The notes under the pieces were generated by a model. It did no database searches. It saw nothing but the letters and a program-made list of their open reading frames with translations, and was not told where the DNA came from. The translations under genes and the position numbers were made by a program. 64,000 bases of DNA from Alphaproteobacteria bacterium (GTDB lineage Bacteria; Pseudomonadota; Alphaproteobacteria; Caulobacterales; Hyphomonadaceae), in the NCBI GenBank assembly GCA_018969425.1, contig JAGWYJ010000011.1, positions 1 through 64,000 of the forward strand, written 5' to 3'. Shown in pieces: positions 1 through 8,963 of the stretch; within the stretch, counting starts at the first letter, position 1; the number at the start of each line of letters is the position of its first letter.

Positions 1-75
1 GCTGTCTACAATGAGGCGTCTGCCGAGAAGGCGTGGAGCCGTATGCTCGCACTCTTCGAAACCGCCCTCGCATGA
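1..75 (+). CDS. Dienelactone hydrolase family protein, C-terminal fragment
   Basis: Only the last 24 codons lie in the window, read in frame 1 and ending at TGA 73-75. The tail (VYNEASAEKAW followed by a short amphipathic helix) resembles the C-terminus of dienelactone-hydrolase-type alpha/beta hydrolases, where an aromatic-Asn/Asp-Ala segment follows the catalytic His. The catalytic residues are upstream of the window, so the assignment is an inference from a short tail. A stem-loop follows 7 bases after the stop. Confidence 0.5.
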   Translation, partial: AVYNEASAEKAWSRMLALFETALA

Positions 76-82
76 ACCTCTG

Positions 83-107
83 AGCCGGGGCGCACCCCGC
101 CCCGGCT
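83..107 (+). terminator. Stem-loop after the dienelactone hydrolase gene
   Basis: A perfect 10-bp GC-rich stem (83-92 with 98-107) and a 5-base loop lie just after the stop codon. There is no T run directly after the stem; a TTTT follows 9 bases later. It is probably a transcription terminator, possibly a weak one. Confidence 0.6.
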
Positions 108-377
108 TACCACTGCTTTTACGAGCGGCGTCCTCAGCCTCCATACTCTAACCCTGATGGCCCTTGCGCGCGCCAGGCACGTTCACCTGCGGGCCAGCGC
201 ATCCAGATATGGCCGTCGTATCCCATGAGGCGGACGATTACGCGCTGCGCCCTCCGGGTGTTCCTGCAAGTCCCCATTCCGGGTCCGCTTCTGAAAAAAA
301 ACATGGTCAGCGGGAAAAGACCGCCTAATCATTACGAAAAGCCGGGACATGAACAGCTGGCTTCGAGGGAGAGAGAC
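108..377. other. Intergenic region before the first carboxylesterase
   Basis: About 270 bases with no gene I can support. Several frames stay open on both strands, but they lack a ribosome site and family resemblance. The last 15 bases hold the purine-rich ribosome site (GAGGGAGAGAG) of the esterase that starts at 378. I cannot pick a convincing promoter. Confidence 0.5.
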
Positions 378-1796
378 ATGACCTTCATTCGACGGAGCGC
401 ATTCGCCTTTCTGGCATTCGGCCTTGTGCTGGGCTCCTCGGTTCAGACCGCGATCGCCGAACCGATCCGAACGCAAACCGCCAGCGGCATCCTGGTCGGC
501 GATGCGACGGAGGGAGTGGCCAGCTACAAGGGCGTTCCCTACGCCGCGGCGCCGGTCGGAGAGCGACGCTGGGCGCCGCCGCAGCCGGCCGCCTCGTGGA
601 CGGGAGAGCGGGAAGCCCTCCAATTCTCACCCGCCTGCATGCAGGCCTCCCGCAACGGACCGGTAGCCTCCGAGGACTGTCTCTATCTCAACGTCTACGC
701 TCCGGTCGGAGCGAAAAACGCGCCCGTCATGGTCTGGATACATGGCGGCTCCAACCTCAACGGCGCCGGATCGATCTATAACGGGGCGGCCTTCGCGCGT
801 GAGGGCATCGTGACGGTGACCGTCAATTATCGCATGGGCGCGTTCGGTTTCTTCGCCCATCCCGCCATTACGAAGGCTGCTGCGACTGACGCTCCGCTGG
901 CAAATTACGGCCTCATGGATCAGACCGCCGCCCTCCAGTGGGTGCAGGCTAATATCGGAGCCTTCGGCGGCGACAAAAATCGTGTGACTGTGTTCGGGGA
1001 ATCGGCAGGCGCCATCGACATCTACGCCCTGCTGGGACTCAAGACCTCCAGAGGTCTCTTCAATCAGGCGATCCTGCAGTCGAACATCCGGTGGGGCGAG
1101 GGAGACACCCTGTCGAAAGCCGAGGAGGATGGAGCAGCCCTCATCGCGAGAGCCGGCGGCCAGGCGAACGCATCGCTTGCAGACATGCGCGCGTTATCCG
1201 CCGAGGCTCTGGCGGCGGCTGCGAACGGATCACGTTTTCCGATCGTCGATGGTCGTTTCATGACCGAGAGCTCCTTCTCCGCCATGGCGGGCAAGCGCAC
1301 GATGGACGTCAGAACGATCGTCGGCTCGAACAGCTACGAAGCCTCCCTTCGTCCTGAACTCAAGGACCGCGCCGAACAGACCGACTGGACCAACTCCATG
1401 GCCGGCGCTCCGGCGCGCTTCATAGCCCGCCAGTCAGCCGACGGCGAACCGAGCTGGCTCTACTTCTTCTCCTATGTCGGATCCGCACGGCGCGGCCCTG
1501 AGTCTCCGGGCGCCGCCCACGCTTCGGAGATCAGCTATGTGTTCGGAGGAGCGATGCGCCCCGGCGGCGAGGCGGCGAGCGCTGACGAGGACCGCGCCAT
1601 GGCTCGCCTGATGCACTCGTGCTGGACAGCCTTCGCAAAGACCGGCGCGCCTGCGTGTGAGAGCGGACCTGCCTGGCCCCAATACGATCCGGCGCGGGAT
1701 CAGCTGATGGAGTTCGGGATCGAGAGCGGCGTTCGGACCAACTTCCGCAAGGAAGCCCTGGACGCAGCCGCCGCCAGCCAGCCTGGCGCCCGTTAG
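378..1796 (+). CDS. Type-B carboxylesterase, secreted
   Basis: Predicted carboxylic ester hydrolase of the PnbA/cholinesterase family, 472 residues, likely periplasmic. The open frame extends upstream to 225, but ATG 378 is preferred because GAGGGAGAGAG precedes it and a signal peptide (about residues 1-27, ending AIA) starts there. Visible family blocks are SEDCLYLNVYAP (about 98-109), the oxyanion-hole HGG (122-124), and the nucleophile elbow GESAG with Ser209. A conserved acidic position lies in VGSNSYEAS, and a catalytic-type His in AAHASEISYVFGG. The protein is slightly shorter than the 500-550 residues usual for the family. A second esterase of the same family converges on it 58 bp downstream. 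The substrate cannot be told from sequence. Confidence 0.9.
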   Translation: MTFIRRSAFAFLAFGLVLGSSVQTAIAEPIRTQTASGILVGDATEGVASYKGVPYAAAPVGERRWAPPQPAASWTGEREALQFSPACMQASRNGPVASEDCLYLNVYAPVGAKNAPVMVWIHGGSNLNGAGSIYNGAAFAREGIVTVTVNYRMGAFGFFAHPAITKAAATDAPLANYGLMDQTAALQWVQANIGAFGGDKNRVTVFGESAGAIDIYALLGLKTSRGLFNQAILQSNIRWGEGDTLSKAEEDGAALIARAGGQANASLADMRALSAEALAAAANGSRFPIVDGRFMTESSFSAMAGKRTMDVRTIVGSNSYEASLRPELKDRAEQTDWTNSMAGAPARFIARQSADGEPSWLYFFSYVGSARRGPESPGAAHASEISYVFGGAMRPGGEAASADEDRAMARLMHSCWTAFAKTGAPACESGPAWPQYDPARDQLMEFGIESGVRTNFRKEALDAAAASQPGAR

Positions 1797-1815
1797 AAGC
1801 GATGTCCGATCAACT

Positions 1816-1846
1816 GAGGATCCGGCCCATCTGGCGCCGGATCCTC
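1816..1846. terminator. Bidirectional terminator between the two carboxylesterases
   Basis: Perfect 11-bp inverted repeat (1816-1826 with 1836-1846) and a 9-base loop, placed between the convergent stops at 1796 and 1855. The symmetry and position suggest it serves both genes. Confidence 0.75.
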
Positions 1847-1854
1847 TTGAGATC

Positions 1855-3579
1855 CTAGAACCCCAGCCGTGACCACGCCGTGTCGCAAAGATGGTTCGCG
1901 GAGAACTCCGAGACCGCCATCGAGCCTACCCCGCCAGCGCTTTCGACATCGAGCGCCTGGAGCGCGCCTGACGCAAAGGGTTTCCATTCGGGAAGTCCGC
2001 GCGCGTTCGGGTTTCCGGTCCGGGCGAAGGATGTCCAGTAGCCGACCATGGCCTGCTTCAGCTTGGCGCGCTCCGCATTACCCAGATCCGCCATGTTGAA
2101 AAGATAAGGCAGCTCCGCCGCGTGCGCCGCCCCCTGCGGAAAACTCACCACATACCGGCCTTCGATCGTTCCCACGATCGGCAGCGCAGTCTGGTCCCGA
2201 AACTCGTACATATAGACCGGCGCGCCGCGGGAGGCGATGCGGCGCGACACGTTGAGACCGTTGCACGAGAAGGTGCTGTCGGTTCCTGCAGCCGCCATGG
2301 CGAGGGTCGGACGAAGGGCCTCGTCCGCGCCGAACCGGGAGAGAGGATAGTGTGTGTCCGTGAGGTCGGCGGCCGGAACGCCCATCTGGCCGCTCATGGC
2401 GCGGGCGCCCATGACATAAACGCCCGCAGACATCAGGAAACTCCGATCCTGAGGGTCGAGTTTGGGGGGATTTGCAGCCGTGCGACGCCCAAGCTCCGTG
2501 ATCGCCATGAAGAGAAGGTTCTCATCCTCATTCGACCCGTTGATGACCGGGACGCGGTTATCGTCTCCGGATGCGAAGATTTCCTTGATCGACCGGGGAA
2601 GGACCTTGCCGTCGACTGACGGAATCGGATTGGCGACGGCCGAGGCGTAGGCCGCCATCAGCGGACCGCGCACAACGGGTTCAGGCAGGGCGCGGAGACA
2701 CTCCGCGGTTACCCCCGACGGACAGGCATCAGCGAGAGCCGCCGTCATCTGGGCTTTGCCGAGGGCCGCTTCTCCGCGCGCCTCGTTTTGGGCCTTGGTC
2801 AGCTGGTCGTTGACGCCGTAGGCCCCGCTCTGAATGATCGCCTTGTCGAACAGTCCCTTTGAGCGAGGTGACGCCAGGTGGGTCAGTACGCTGAACCCGC
2901 CGGCCGATTCCCCGAAAATCGTCACATTGGACGGATCCCCCCCGAACGAGGCGATGTTCGATCGGACCCAGGCGAGGGCGGCCTGCTGATCCATCATGCC
3001 GTAATTGCCGACATCGCCGTCCGCATCGCGAAGGGCGGGATGAGCGAGAAAGCCGGCTGCGCCGAGCCTGTAGTTGATCGCAACGACGATCACACCGCGA
3101 GCGGTCAGGTCGGAGGGGTCTGCGTAACCCGATGCGCCTCCCGTCTGGAAAGCTCCGCCATGGATCCACACCATCACCGGGAAGGGTCCTTTCCCTTCAG
3201 GCGCGTGCACATCCAGGTAGAGACAGTCCTCGCTGTCTCCGCCCGCACGAAACGGTGAGCCGCCTGTCTGAAGGCAAGAGGCGCCGGAGACTGTCTCCGC
3301 ACGCGCAACTGACCATGGGGTGGGCGGGACCGGCGGACGCCAGCGGAGATCGCCCACAGGCGGCGCAGCATAAGGAATGGCGAAAAAGGATCGCATCGCG
3401 CCGCGATCCACACCTGTCACCGATCCGTAGGCGGTCGAAACCGTCAGGTCAGATGCCGACGCCCCTCCCCCAGGATATGCGGCGACACCGAGCCCCGCGC
3501 ATGCGCTGAGGGCCACCGCCGACACCAGGACGCATGAGGCTGTCGCAGCACGTCCGACCAGACTGAACCCACGTGACAT
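1855..3579 (-). CDS. Type-B carboxylesterase, lipoprotein
   Basis: Second member of the carboxylesterase type-B family in the window, 574 residues. The N-terminus is a hydrophobic signal ending in a lipobox (ALSAC, Cys27), so it is probably membrane-anchored. Family blocks are SEDCLYLDVHAP (about 116-127), HGG (140-142), NYRLGAAGFLAHPAL, and GESAGG with nucleophile Ser225. An acidic residue lies in GSNEDENLL and a His in AAHAAELPYLF. AGGGAGAAG lies 9 bases before ATG 3579. It shares block structure with the convergent neighbour at 378-1796 but is about 100 residues longer and lipid-anchored, so the two look like diverged paralogues rather than a fresh duplication. The substrate is unknown. 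Confidence 0.9.
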   Translation of the reverse strand: MSRGFSLVGRAATASCVLVSAVALSACAGLGVAAYPGGGASASDLTVSTAYGSVTGVDRGAMRSFFAIPYAAPPVGDLRWRPPVPPTPWSVARAETVSGASCLQTGGSPFRAGGDSEDCLYLDVHAPEGKGPFPVMVWIHGGAFQTGGASGYADPSDLTARGVIVVAINYRLGAAGFLAHPALRDADGDVGNYGMMDQQAALAWVRSNIASFGGDPSNVTIFGESAGGFSVLTHLASPRSKGLFDKAIIQSGAYGVNDQLTKAQNEARGEAALGKAQMTAALADACPSGVTAECLRALPEPVVRGPLMAAYASAVANPIPSVDGKVLPRSIKEIFASGDDNRVPVINGSNEDENLLFMAITELGRRTAANPPKLDPQDRSFLMSAGVYVMGARAMSGQMGVPAADLTDTHYPLSRFGADEALRPTLAMAAAGTDSTFSCNGLNVSRRIASRGAPVYMYEFRDQTALPIVGTIEGRYVVSFPQGAAHAAELPYLFNMADLGNAERAKLKQAMVGYWTSFARTGNPNARGLPEWKPFASGALQALDVESAGGVGSMAVSEFSANHLCDTAWSRLGF

Positions 3580-3766
3580 GACATCTTCTCCCTGTGCATC
3601 CCATCAAGATGGAACCCGGCTTAGGAGGGATCAGCGAAGCGAACAAGCCCGGATCGATCCGCGCTCCGGCCTCTCCGAGTTCGTCGTGCGCGCCTGCTTC
3701 GGGGCCGGCACGGCCGGGACGCTGATGGCCTCAAGCCGTCCATCAAGGCGGAGCAGACCTCCAGTC
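3580..3766. other. Intergenic region upstream of the second carboxylesterase
   Basis: It holds the ribosome site of the minus-strand esterase at about 3588-3596. Otherwise I see no gene or clear regulatory site. Confidence 0.4.
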
Positions 3767-4101
3767 ATGACCGATGTGGTGCTTTTGAACGATGCTGAGC
3801 GGCCGCGACGCTGGAGCAGGGAGAAACGCCACGCGGTTCTGGCGGCGGCTTTCGCCGCAGGTGCGGTGTTCAGCGCGGTTGCCCGACAGTTTAAGGTATC
3901 GACCGGACAGATTTACCTCTGCGGCGTCAGCTCAAGTTCAGGGCTGACGTTACGCGAGTGAAGATAGCCGAACCCGTCGATCCCAACCCTGGCGGAGAGG
4001 GGGCGTGTGAGATGCTGACCGGGTTTGCCGAAGGCCGTATCAGCGTGTCGGGATTAGTCTCGCCCACCGCGGCGACCGCGACGCTGAGGGCGCTGCGATG
4101 A
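3767..4101 (+). pseudogene. IS66-family TnpA (orf1) remnant, frameshifted
   Basis: From ATG 3767 the frame reads a helix-turn-helix of the IS66 TnpA/IS3 orfA type: RRWSREKRHAVLAAAF, then SAVARQFKVSTGQIY. Near 3922 one base appears to be missing. The original frame then runs to a stop at 3961, while the +1 frame continues as a sensible IS66 TnpA tail: (W)RRQLKF, then a spacer and a C-terminal ISVSGLVSPTAATATLRALR ending at TGA 4099-4101. This tail matches the usual short C-terminal beta/helix block of IS66 TnpA. No tnpB or tnpC follows and no terminal inverted repeats are obvious, so this is a decayed insertion-sequence scar next to tRNA-Lys. Confidence 0.65.
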
Positions 4102-4108
4102 TCCCTAT

Positions 4109-4127
4109 AATTCCACTGAGTGGAATT
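4109..4127. repeat. Short perfect inverted repeat between IS remnant and tRNA-Lys
   Basis: AATTCCACT-G-AGTGGAATT, a 9-bp dyad around one central base, in locally AT-rich DNA 28 bases beyond the 3' end of tRNA-Lys. It could fold as a 7-bp stem with a 5-base loop and act as a tRNA terminator, though no T run follows in the tRNA direction. It could also be a protein-binding site. Confidence 0.5.
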
Positions 4128-4155
4128 TCTGATCTGTTTATCCCATTGAAACGAA

Positions 4156-4231
4156 TGGTGAGCCCGACAGGAATCGAACCTGTGACCCGTTGATTAAAAG
4201 TCAACTGCTCTACCGACTGAGCTACGGGCTC
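4156..4231 (-). tRNA. tRNA-Lys (anticodon TTT), CCA encoded
   Basis: 76 nucleotides. The acceptor arm GAGCCCG (from 4231) pairs with CGGGCTC (4166-4160), followed by discriminator A and an encoded CCA (4158-4156). The anticodon loop reads CTTTTAA with anticodon TTT. The T arm carries GGTTCGATTCC. The D arm (TAGCTCAGTCGGTAGAGC) is canonical. It reads AAA and AAG codons. Confidence 0.97.
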
Positions 4232-4380
4232 TCTTAAGATCGGCGGAACCTAGTGATCGATTCCCTCCCGGTCAACGAAGGATGTTCGACATTTCTTCGA
4301 AAAACGACGCCTCCGCCCGTATGCCGCCGCAACTTTGCTTCATATATCCCTGAAGATCCGATCCGGAGGTCCTTTGGGTC

Positions 4381-5010
4381 ATGCGAAACACCAACCGTGT
4401 CGGACTGATCGCCGCAGGGTGCGCCTTGCTGGCGACGGCTTGTTCCAGCACCCCGGCGAAGCCCGACGCGCGGCCCCCGCCCGGCGATAGCGGGCTGGAC
4501 CGGGCGATTTCCCGAACTGGAGAGGGTCTGACGGACGCAGCCCTGTCTCCGCTCAACGATCTCAATCTCCGGCGAACGCCCATTCCGCCCCTTCTGGAGG
4601 CGCTTTCCTCGCCCTATGAGGCGGTCAGCCCGAAGACCTGCGAGACCATCGCGAGGCAGGTTACGGCCCTCACCTTCATCCTTGGGCCTGATTCGGACGC
4701 TGAAGCGCCGCCCGAAGACCGCCTCGACCAGAAGGCGGGCGATACGGCGGCTGACGCCGCGCTCGGAGAGGTCGCCTCAACCCTCAGCGGGTTCATTCCC
4801 TACCGTTCACTTGTCCGTCAGGCCACAGGCGCCAGCGCGCATGAGAAGAAACTGAGGGAGGCCTATGAAACTGGGATGCGGCGCCGGGCCTATCTCAAGG
4901 GGCTGGGCGCCATGCTCGAATGCGAGCCTCCCGCCGCTCCGATTTCGAGAAACGTCATCACGAAACGACCGCCGAAGATCGAGTATCGCCGCGCTCAGGG
5001 CGCCGGCTGA
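4381..5010 (+). CDS. Hypothetical lipoprotein
   Basis: 209 residues, not recognised as a named family. The N-terminus is a lipoprotein signal (lipobox LLATAC, Cys21) followed by a Pro/Asp-rich linker. The rest is mostly helical with a hydrophobic stretch near residue 135-150 and a Cys near 97 and 180. This suggests a periplasmic protein tethered to a membrane. Its 3' end overlaps the convergent tgt gene by 16 bp. Codon use is like its neighbours. Confidence 0.75.
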   Translation: MRNTNRVGLIAAGCALLATACSSTPAKPDARPPPGDSGLDRAISRTGEGLTDAALSPLNDLNLRRTPIPPLLEALSSPYEAVSPKTCETIARQVTALTFILGPDSDAEAPPEDRLDQKAGDTAADAALGEVASTLSGFIPYRSLVRQATGASAHEKKLREAYETGMRRRAYLKGLGAMLECEPPAAPISRNVITKRPPKIEYRRAQGAG

Positions 5011-6119
5011 GGCGACCACGCCGCCCTGAGATCTGCGCGCAACGCCTCAAATTCCCCAGCTGCGATCGCGGCGCGCATCTTCGCCATCAGCTCCTGGAAG
5101 AAGGCGGTGTTGTGCCAGGTGAGGAGCATGGATCCCAGATACTCTTCAGACCTGATGAGGTGATGAAGGTAGGCGCGCGAGTAATCGCGGGAAGCTGGAC
5201 AGGCGGACGTCTCATCGAGCGGGCTTTCATCCTCAGCAAACCGCGCATTCTTGAGATTGACGGGACCGGCCCACGTCCATGCCTGACCATGTCGGCCTGA
5301 TCTCGTCGGCAGAACGCAGTCGAACATGTCGACGCCGCGGGCCACCGCTTCGAGAAGATCGATCGGCTTTCCAACCCCCATCAGATAGCGGGGACGCGCC
5401 TGAGGAAGCAAAGGGGCGGTGAGGTCGAGCGTCTCGCACATCGCCTCATGACCCTCACCGACGGCCAGGCCGCCAATGGCGTATCCGTCAAATCCTGTCG
5501 ACACCACGCGCTCGACGCTCTCACGGCGCAGATCGGGATAAACGGATCCCTGAACAATGCCGAACAGAGCCTGAAGGTCCCTCTGTCCGAAAGCTGCCTT
5601 AGAGCGCTCCCCCCAGCGCGCCGACAGGCGCATGGAGGCGGCCGCCGCCTCCGGCTCGCACGGATAGGGAGTGCACTCGTCGAGCTGCATGGAGATATCG
5701 GCGCCCAGAAGATCAGCCTGGATCTCGATGGAGCGTTCGGGGGTCAGGAGATGCTTCGAGCCGTCCAGATGGGAGGCGAAGGATACGCCCTCCTCTGTCA
5801 TCTTGCGCAGACCGGACAGAGAAAAAACCTGATAGCCGCCGCTGTCGGTGAGGATCGGATGAGGCCAGCGCATGAAACGGTGCAGGCCGCCGAGGCGACG
5901 CACGCGTTCGGCTCCTGGCCGAAGCATCAGATGGTAGGTGTTTCCCAGGAGAATGTCAGCGCCTGCGCCGCGGACCTGATCGGGATAGAGCGCCTTGACC
6001 GTGCCGGCGGTGCCCACCGGCATGAAGGCCGGAGTGCGAATGACGCCGCGCGGGGTCTCAAGGCGACCCGTGCGGGCCTCACCCTCACGACCGTCGATAT
6101 GAAAGGGAAACTCACCCAT
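4995..6119 (-). CDS. tgt: tRNA-guanine transglycosylase (queuosine)
   Basis: Exchanges guanine for preQ1 at position 34 of GUN-anticodon tRNAs in queuosine synthesis. 374 residues from ATG 6119; the frame is open to 6185, but the family N-terminus ([15 protein letters not shown]) and the 8-bp overlap with the end of queA favour 6119. [11 protein letters not shown] carries Asp92 (general base) and [13 protein letters not shown] carries the nucleophile Asp267. Odd: the zinc site, normally CxCxxC plus a distant His, reads S305-A-C307-P-A-S310 with His336 kept. Two ligand cysteines are therefore serine (both TCC codons). Substrate-binding blocks such as GGLAVGEG are intact. The gene is translationally coupled to queA. 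Identity is certain; metal binding is in question. Confidence 0.96.
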   Translation of the reverse strand: MGEFPFHIDGREGEARTGRLETPRGVIRTPAFMPVGTAGTVKALYPDQVRGAGADILLGNTYHLMLRPGAERVRRLGGLHRFMRWPHPILTDSGGYQVFSLSGLRKMTEEGVSFASHLDGSKHLLTPERSIEIQADLLGADISMQLDECTPYPCEPEAAAASMRLSARWGERSKAAFGQRDLQALFGIVQGSVYPDLRRESVERVVSTGFDGYAIGGLAVGEGHEAMCETLDLTAPLLPQARPRYLMGVGKPIDLLEAVARGVDMFDCVLPTRSGRHGQAWTWAGPVNLKNARFAEDESPLDETSACPASRDYSRAYLHHLIRSEEYLGSMLLTWHNTAFFQELMAKMRAAIAAGEFEALRADLRAAWSPQPAP

Positions 6120-7170
6120 GGGGAAGCAGCAGACAGGCGTCGCCGTACGAATAAAAGCGATATCCGCCGGCGATGGCGTGAGCATAGGCGCGCTTCATGG
6201 TCTCCAGTCCCATCAGGGCGCAGACCAGCATGAAGAGGGTCGAACGCGGGAGGTGAAAATTGGTCATAAGCCCATCGCATCCGCGAAAGACATGGCCAGG
6301 CGTGATGAAGATTGAGGTGTCGCCCGAAAACGCCTCGAGGCGGCCTGTCGCCGAGGCGCTCTCGAGCGTTCGCAGAGCGGTTGTCCCGATAGCGATACAA
6401 CGTCCGCCCGCTGCTCGTGTGTCGCGGATCTCGCACGCTGTCGCTTCGTCGAGATGCGCCTCCTCGGCGTGCATGACATGGTCCTCGGTCCGATCGACCT
6501 TCACGGGCAGAAAGGTGCCCGCGTTGACGTGAAGGGTGAGGCGCGAAAGAGCGACACCCGCAGCGTTGAGCGCCTCGTGCAGCTCTGGCGTGAAGTGCAG
6601 TCCGGCCGTCGGCGCCGCCACGGATCCCGGAGCGCTGGCGAACAGGGTCTGATAGTCTTCAGCATCCTGCTCATCCACTGCGCGGCGGGAGGCGATATAA
6701 GGAGGGATGGGCGGAGACCCCACGCGCGCAAGGGCCGCATCAAGGTCAGGCCCTGCGCGATTAAACGCCAGAGCGATCTCTCCGCCCTCCCCGCGACGCG
6801 TCACCTGCGCCTCGAGGTCGGGACTAAAGACGACGCGATCGCCGACCTTCAGGCGTTTGGCGGGACGGGCGAAAGCCGACCAGTCCGCCGGGCTCTCCCG
6901 ACGATGAAGATTGACGTCGATCTCGGAGCCCGCCCCATCCGGCGTCCGGGCTTCACGCCGTCCCCGGAGGGCTGCCGAAATGACGCGGGTGTCGTTTGCG
7001 ACCAGGCGGTCGCCTGAGCGCAGGAGGCGCGGAAGGTCTCGAACGTGATGATCCTCAAGCGCTCCCTCAGGTCCCCGGACGACGAGCAGCCGCGCGCTGT
7101 CGCGAGGACGAGCCGGACGCAGGGCGATCCGGTCGTCGGGAAGTTCGAAGTCAAAATCCGAGACGCGCAT
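6112..7170 (-). CDS. queA: S-adenosylmethionine:tRNA ribosyltransferase-isomerase
   Basis: Transfers and isomerises the ribosyl group of SAM to preQ1-tRNA, forming epoxyqueuosine after Tgt. 352 residues, normal for the family. The N-terminus [20 protein letters not shown] is diagnostic. Further signature blocks are [11 protein letters not shown] and [11 protein letters not shown], and the C-terminal [18 protein letters not shown]. It is first of a two-gene operon with tgt: its stop lies inside the tgt start region (8-bp overlap). The order queA-tgt fits the downstream use of the preQ1-tRNA product, although Tgt acts first biochemically. Confidence 0.97.
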   Translation of the reverse strand: MRVSDFDFELPDDRIALRPARPRDSARLLVVRGPEGALEDHHVRDLPRLLRSGDRLVANDTRVISAALRGRREARTPDGAGSEIDVNLHRRESPADWSAFARPAKRLKVGDRVVFSPDLEAQVTRRGEGGEIALAFNRAGPDLDAALARVGSPPIPPYIASRRAVDEQDAEDYQTLFASAPGSVAAPTAGLHFTPELHEALNAAGVALSRLTLHVNAGTFLPVKVDRTEDHVMHAEEAHLDEATACEIRDTRAAGGRCIAIGTTALRTLESASATGRLEAFSGDTSIFITPGHVFRGCDGLMTNFHLPRSTLFMLVCALMGLETMKRAYAHAIAGGYRFYSYGDACLLLPHG

Positions 7171-7227
7171 GACAGGGGCCCGATAGCCTCAATTCCCGAC
7201 ATCGCCAAGAGACGGCCGGATCGTGCC

Positions 7228-8709
7228 TTACAGGCCCAGCTTCTTCAGCAGGATCTCGTTGACGGCCTGAGGGTTCGCCTTGCCTCCGGATTCCTTCATG
7301 ATCTGCCCGACGAACCAGCCCAGCGCCTTCGGCTTTTCGTGCCCCTGGGCGCGCTGGGCCCGAACCTGATCCACCTGAGCGGGGTTGGCGGCGATGATGG
7401 CGTCGACCACCGCTTCGATCGCTCCTGTATCGGTAACCTGCCGAAGCCCCTCGCGCTCGACGATCACATGAGCCGCCTCGCCGCTGGCTATCATGCGGGC
7501 GAAGACCTCCTTGGCGATCTTCCCTGAAATCGTCGCATTGGCGATGAGATCGATCAGCCCGCCAAGCTGCTCGGCGCTCACGGGGGAGGCGGACAGGTCG
7601 AGGCCTTCCTTATTGAGATAACCGAAAAGCTCCTGCGTGACCCAGTTGGCGGCGAGGCGCGCATCGCGACCGGCGGCGACCTTCTCAAAGAAGGCCGACT
7701 TGTCGGCGTCTGCAGCGATGACGCCGGCGTCATAGTCCTTGAGACCGTACTGAGCGACAAAACGCGCGCGCTTCTGGTCAGGAAGCTCCGGAAGGGAGGC
7801 CTTGATCTCCTCGACATAGGCCGGGTCGAGCACAAGCGGCAGGAGATCAGGGTCCGGGAAGTAACGGTAGTCATGCGCATCCTCCTTGGAGCGCATGGAG
7901 CGGGTCTCGCCCTTCTCAGCATTGTACAGGCGGGTCTCCTGATCGATCTGACCGCCGTCCTCAAGGATCGCGATCTGTCGCCGCGCCTCATACTCCGCCG
8001 CCTGCATGATGAAGCGGAAAGAGTTGACGTTCTTGATCTCGCATCGCGTCCCGTAGGGTGCGCCGGGCCTGCGAACCGAGACGTTCACGTCGGCTCTGAG
8101 ATTGCCCTTCTCCATGTCTCCGTCACACGTCCCCAGGGCAATAAGGATCGATCGGAGCTTCTTGACATAGGCCGCCGCCTCGGCGGGCGAGCGGATGTCG
8201 GGGCGCGAGACAATCTCCATCAGGGCCACGCCCGATCTGTTCAGATCGACGAAAGTGGCGTTGGGATCGAGATCGTGAATCGACTTTCCCGCATCCTGCT
8301 CGAGATGCAGCCGTTCGATGCCGACGGTGAAGACATAGCCTTCGTCCGCCTCGACTTCGATCGAGCCTTCCCCGACGATCGGATGCTTGTACTGCGAGAT
8401 CTGATAGCCCTGGGGCAGATCCGGATAGAAGTAATTCTTGCGATCGAAACGCGACATCAGATTGATGGCCGCGTTCAGGCCAAGCCCGGTTCGGATCGCC
8501 TGCTCGACGCAATACCTATTGAGCACAGGAAGCATGCCCGGAAGAGCTGCATCCACCAGGGAGACATGGGTGTTGGGGTCGGCGCCGAAAGCCGTCGAAG
8601 CGCCCGAAAACAGCTTGGAGCGGGATGCGACCTGGGCATGGACCTCGAGACCCATCACAACTTCCCAGTCGCCTGTCGCTCCGGCAATGAGATAGGGAGT
8701 GCGCATCAT
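7228..8709 (-). CDS. gatB: Asp-tRNA(Asn)/Glu-tRNA(Gln) amidotransferase subunit B
   Basis: Subunit of the GatCAB complex that turns misacylated Glu-tRNA(Gln), and Asp-tRNA(Asn), into the amide form in bacteria lacking GlnRS or AsnRS. 493 residues from ATG 8709; the frame is open to ATG 8730, but GAGGACAGG just upstream favours 8709 or 8706. Hallmarks are [29 protein letters not shown], the GxxRxDVN(V)S block ([12 protein letters not shown]), and a C-terminal YqeY/GatB tail ending [16 protein letters not shown]. gatA and gatC are not in the window. Confidence 0.96.
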   Translation of the reverse strand: MMRTPYLIAGATGDWEVVMGLEVHAQVASRSKLFSGASTAFGADPNTHVSLVDAALPGMLPVLNRYCVEQAIRTGLGLNAAINLMSRFDRKNYFYPDLPQGYQISQYKHPIVGEGSIEVEADEGYVFTVGIERLHLEQDAGKSIHDLDPNATFVDLNRSGVALMEIVSRPDIRSPAEAAAYVKKLRSILIALGTCDGDMEKGNLRADVNVSVRRPGAPYGTRCEIKNVNSFRFIMQAAEYEARRQIAILEDGGQIDQETRLYNAEKGETRSMRSKEDAHDYRYFPDPDLLPLVLDPAYVEEIKASLPELPDQKRARFVAQYGLKDYDAGVIAADADKSAFFEKVAAGRDARLAANWVTQELFGYLNKEGLDLSASPVSAEQLGGLIDLIANATISGKIAKEVFARMIASGEAAHVIVEREGLRQVTDTGAIEAVVDAIIAANPAQVDQVRAQRAQGHEKPKALGWFVGQIMKESGGKANPQAVNEILLKKLGL

Positions 8710-8963
8710 CCTGTCCGTCCTCAGGTCCATTCATCCGGCCCAGGCGCCCGAACGGCCCGCCTTGCCAGCGGTCCGCAGACGCCAGGAAAACGGAACCCAT
8801 TGAGCCGGCCTGTCGCCGATCCCTAGCTCTTGCCCGATTTGCAGGCGCGCGTCACCCCGGCAGATGATGCAGGCGGCCCCGAACCGGACGCGAAACTCGC
8901 CCAGGAGCGGTCAGAACCGATCCTGGGCCCTGAGGACGGTCAGGCGGTCCTTCCCGTCTCAGG

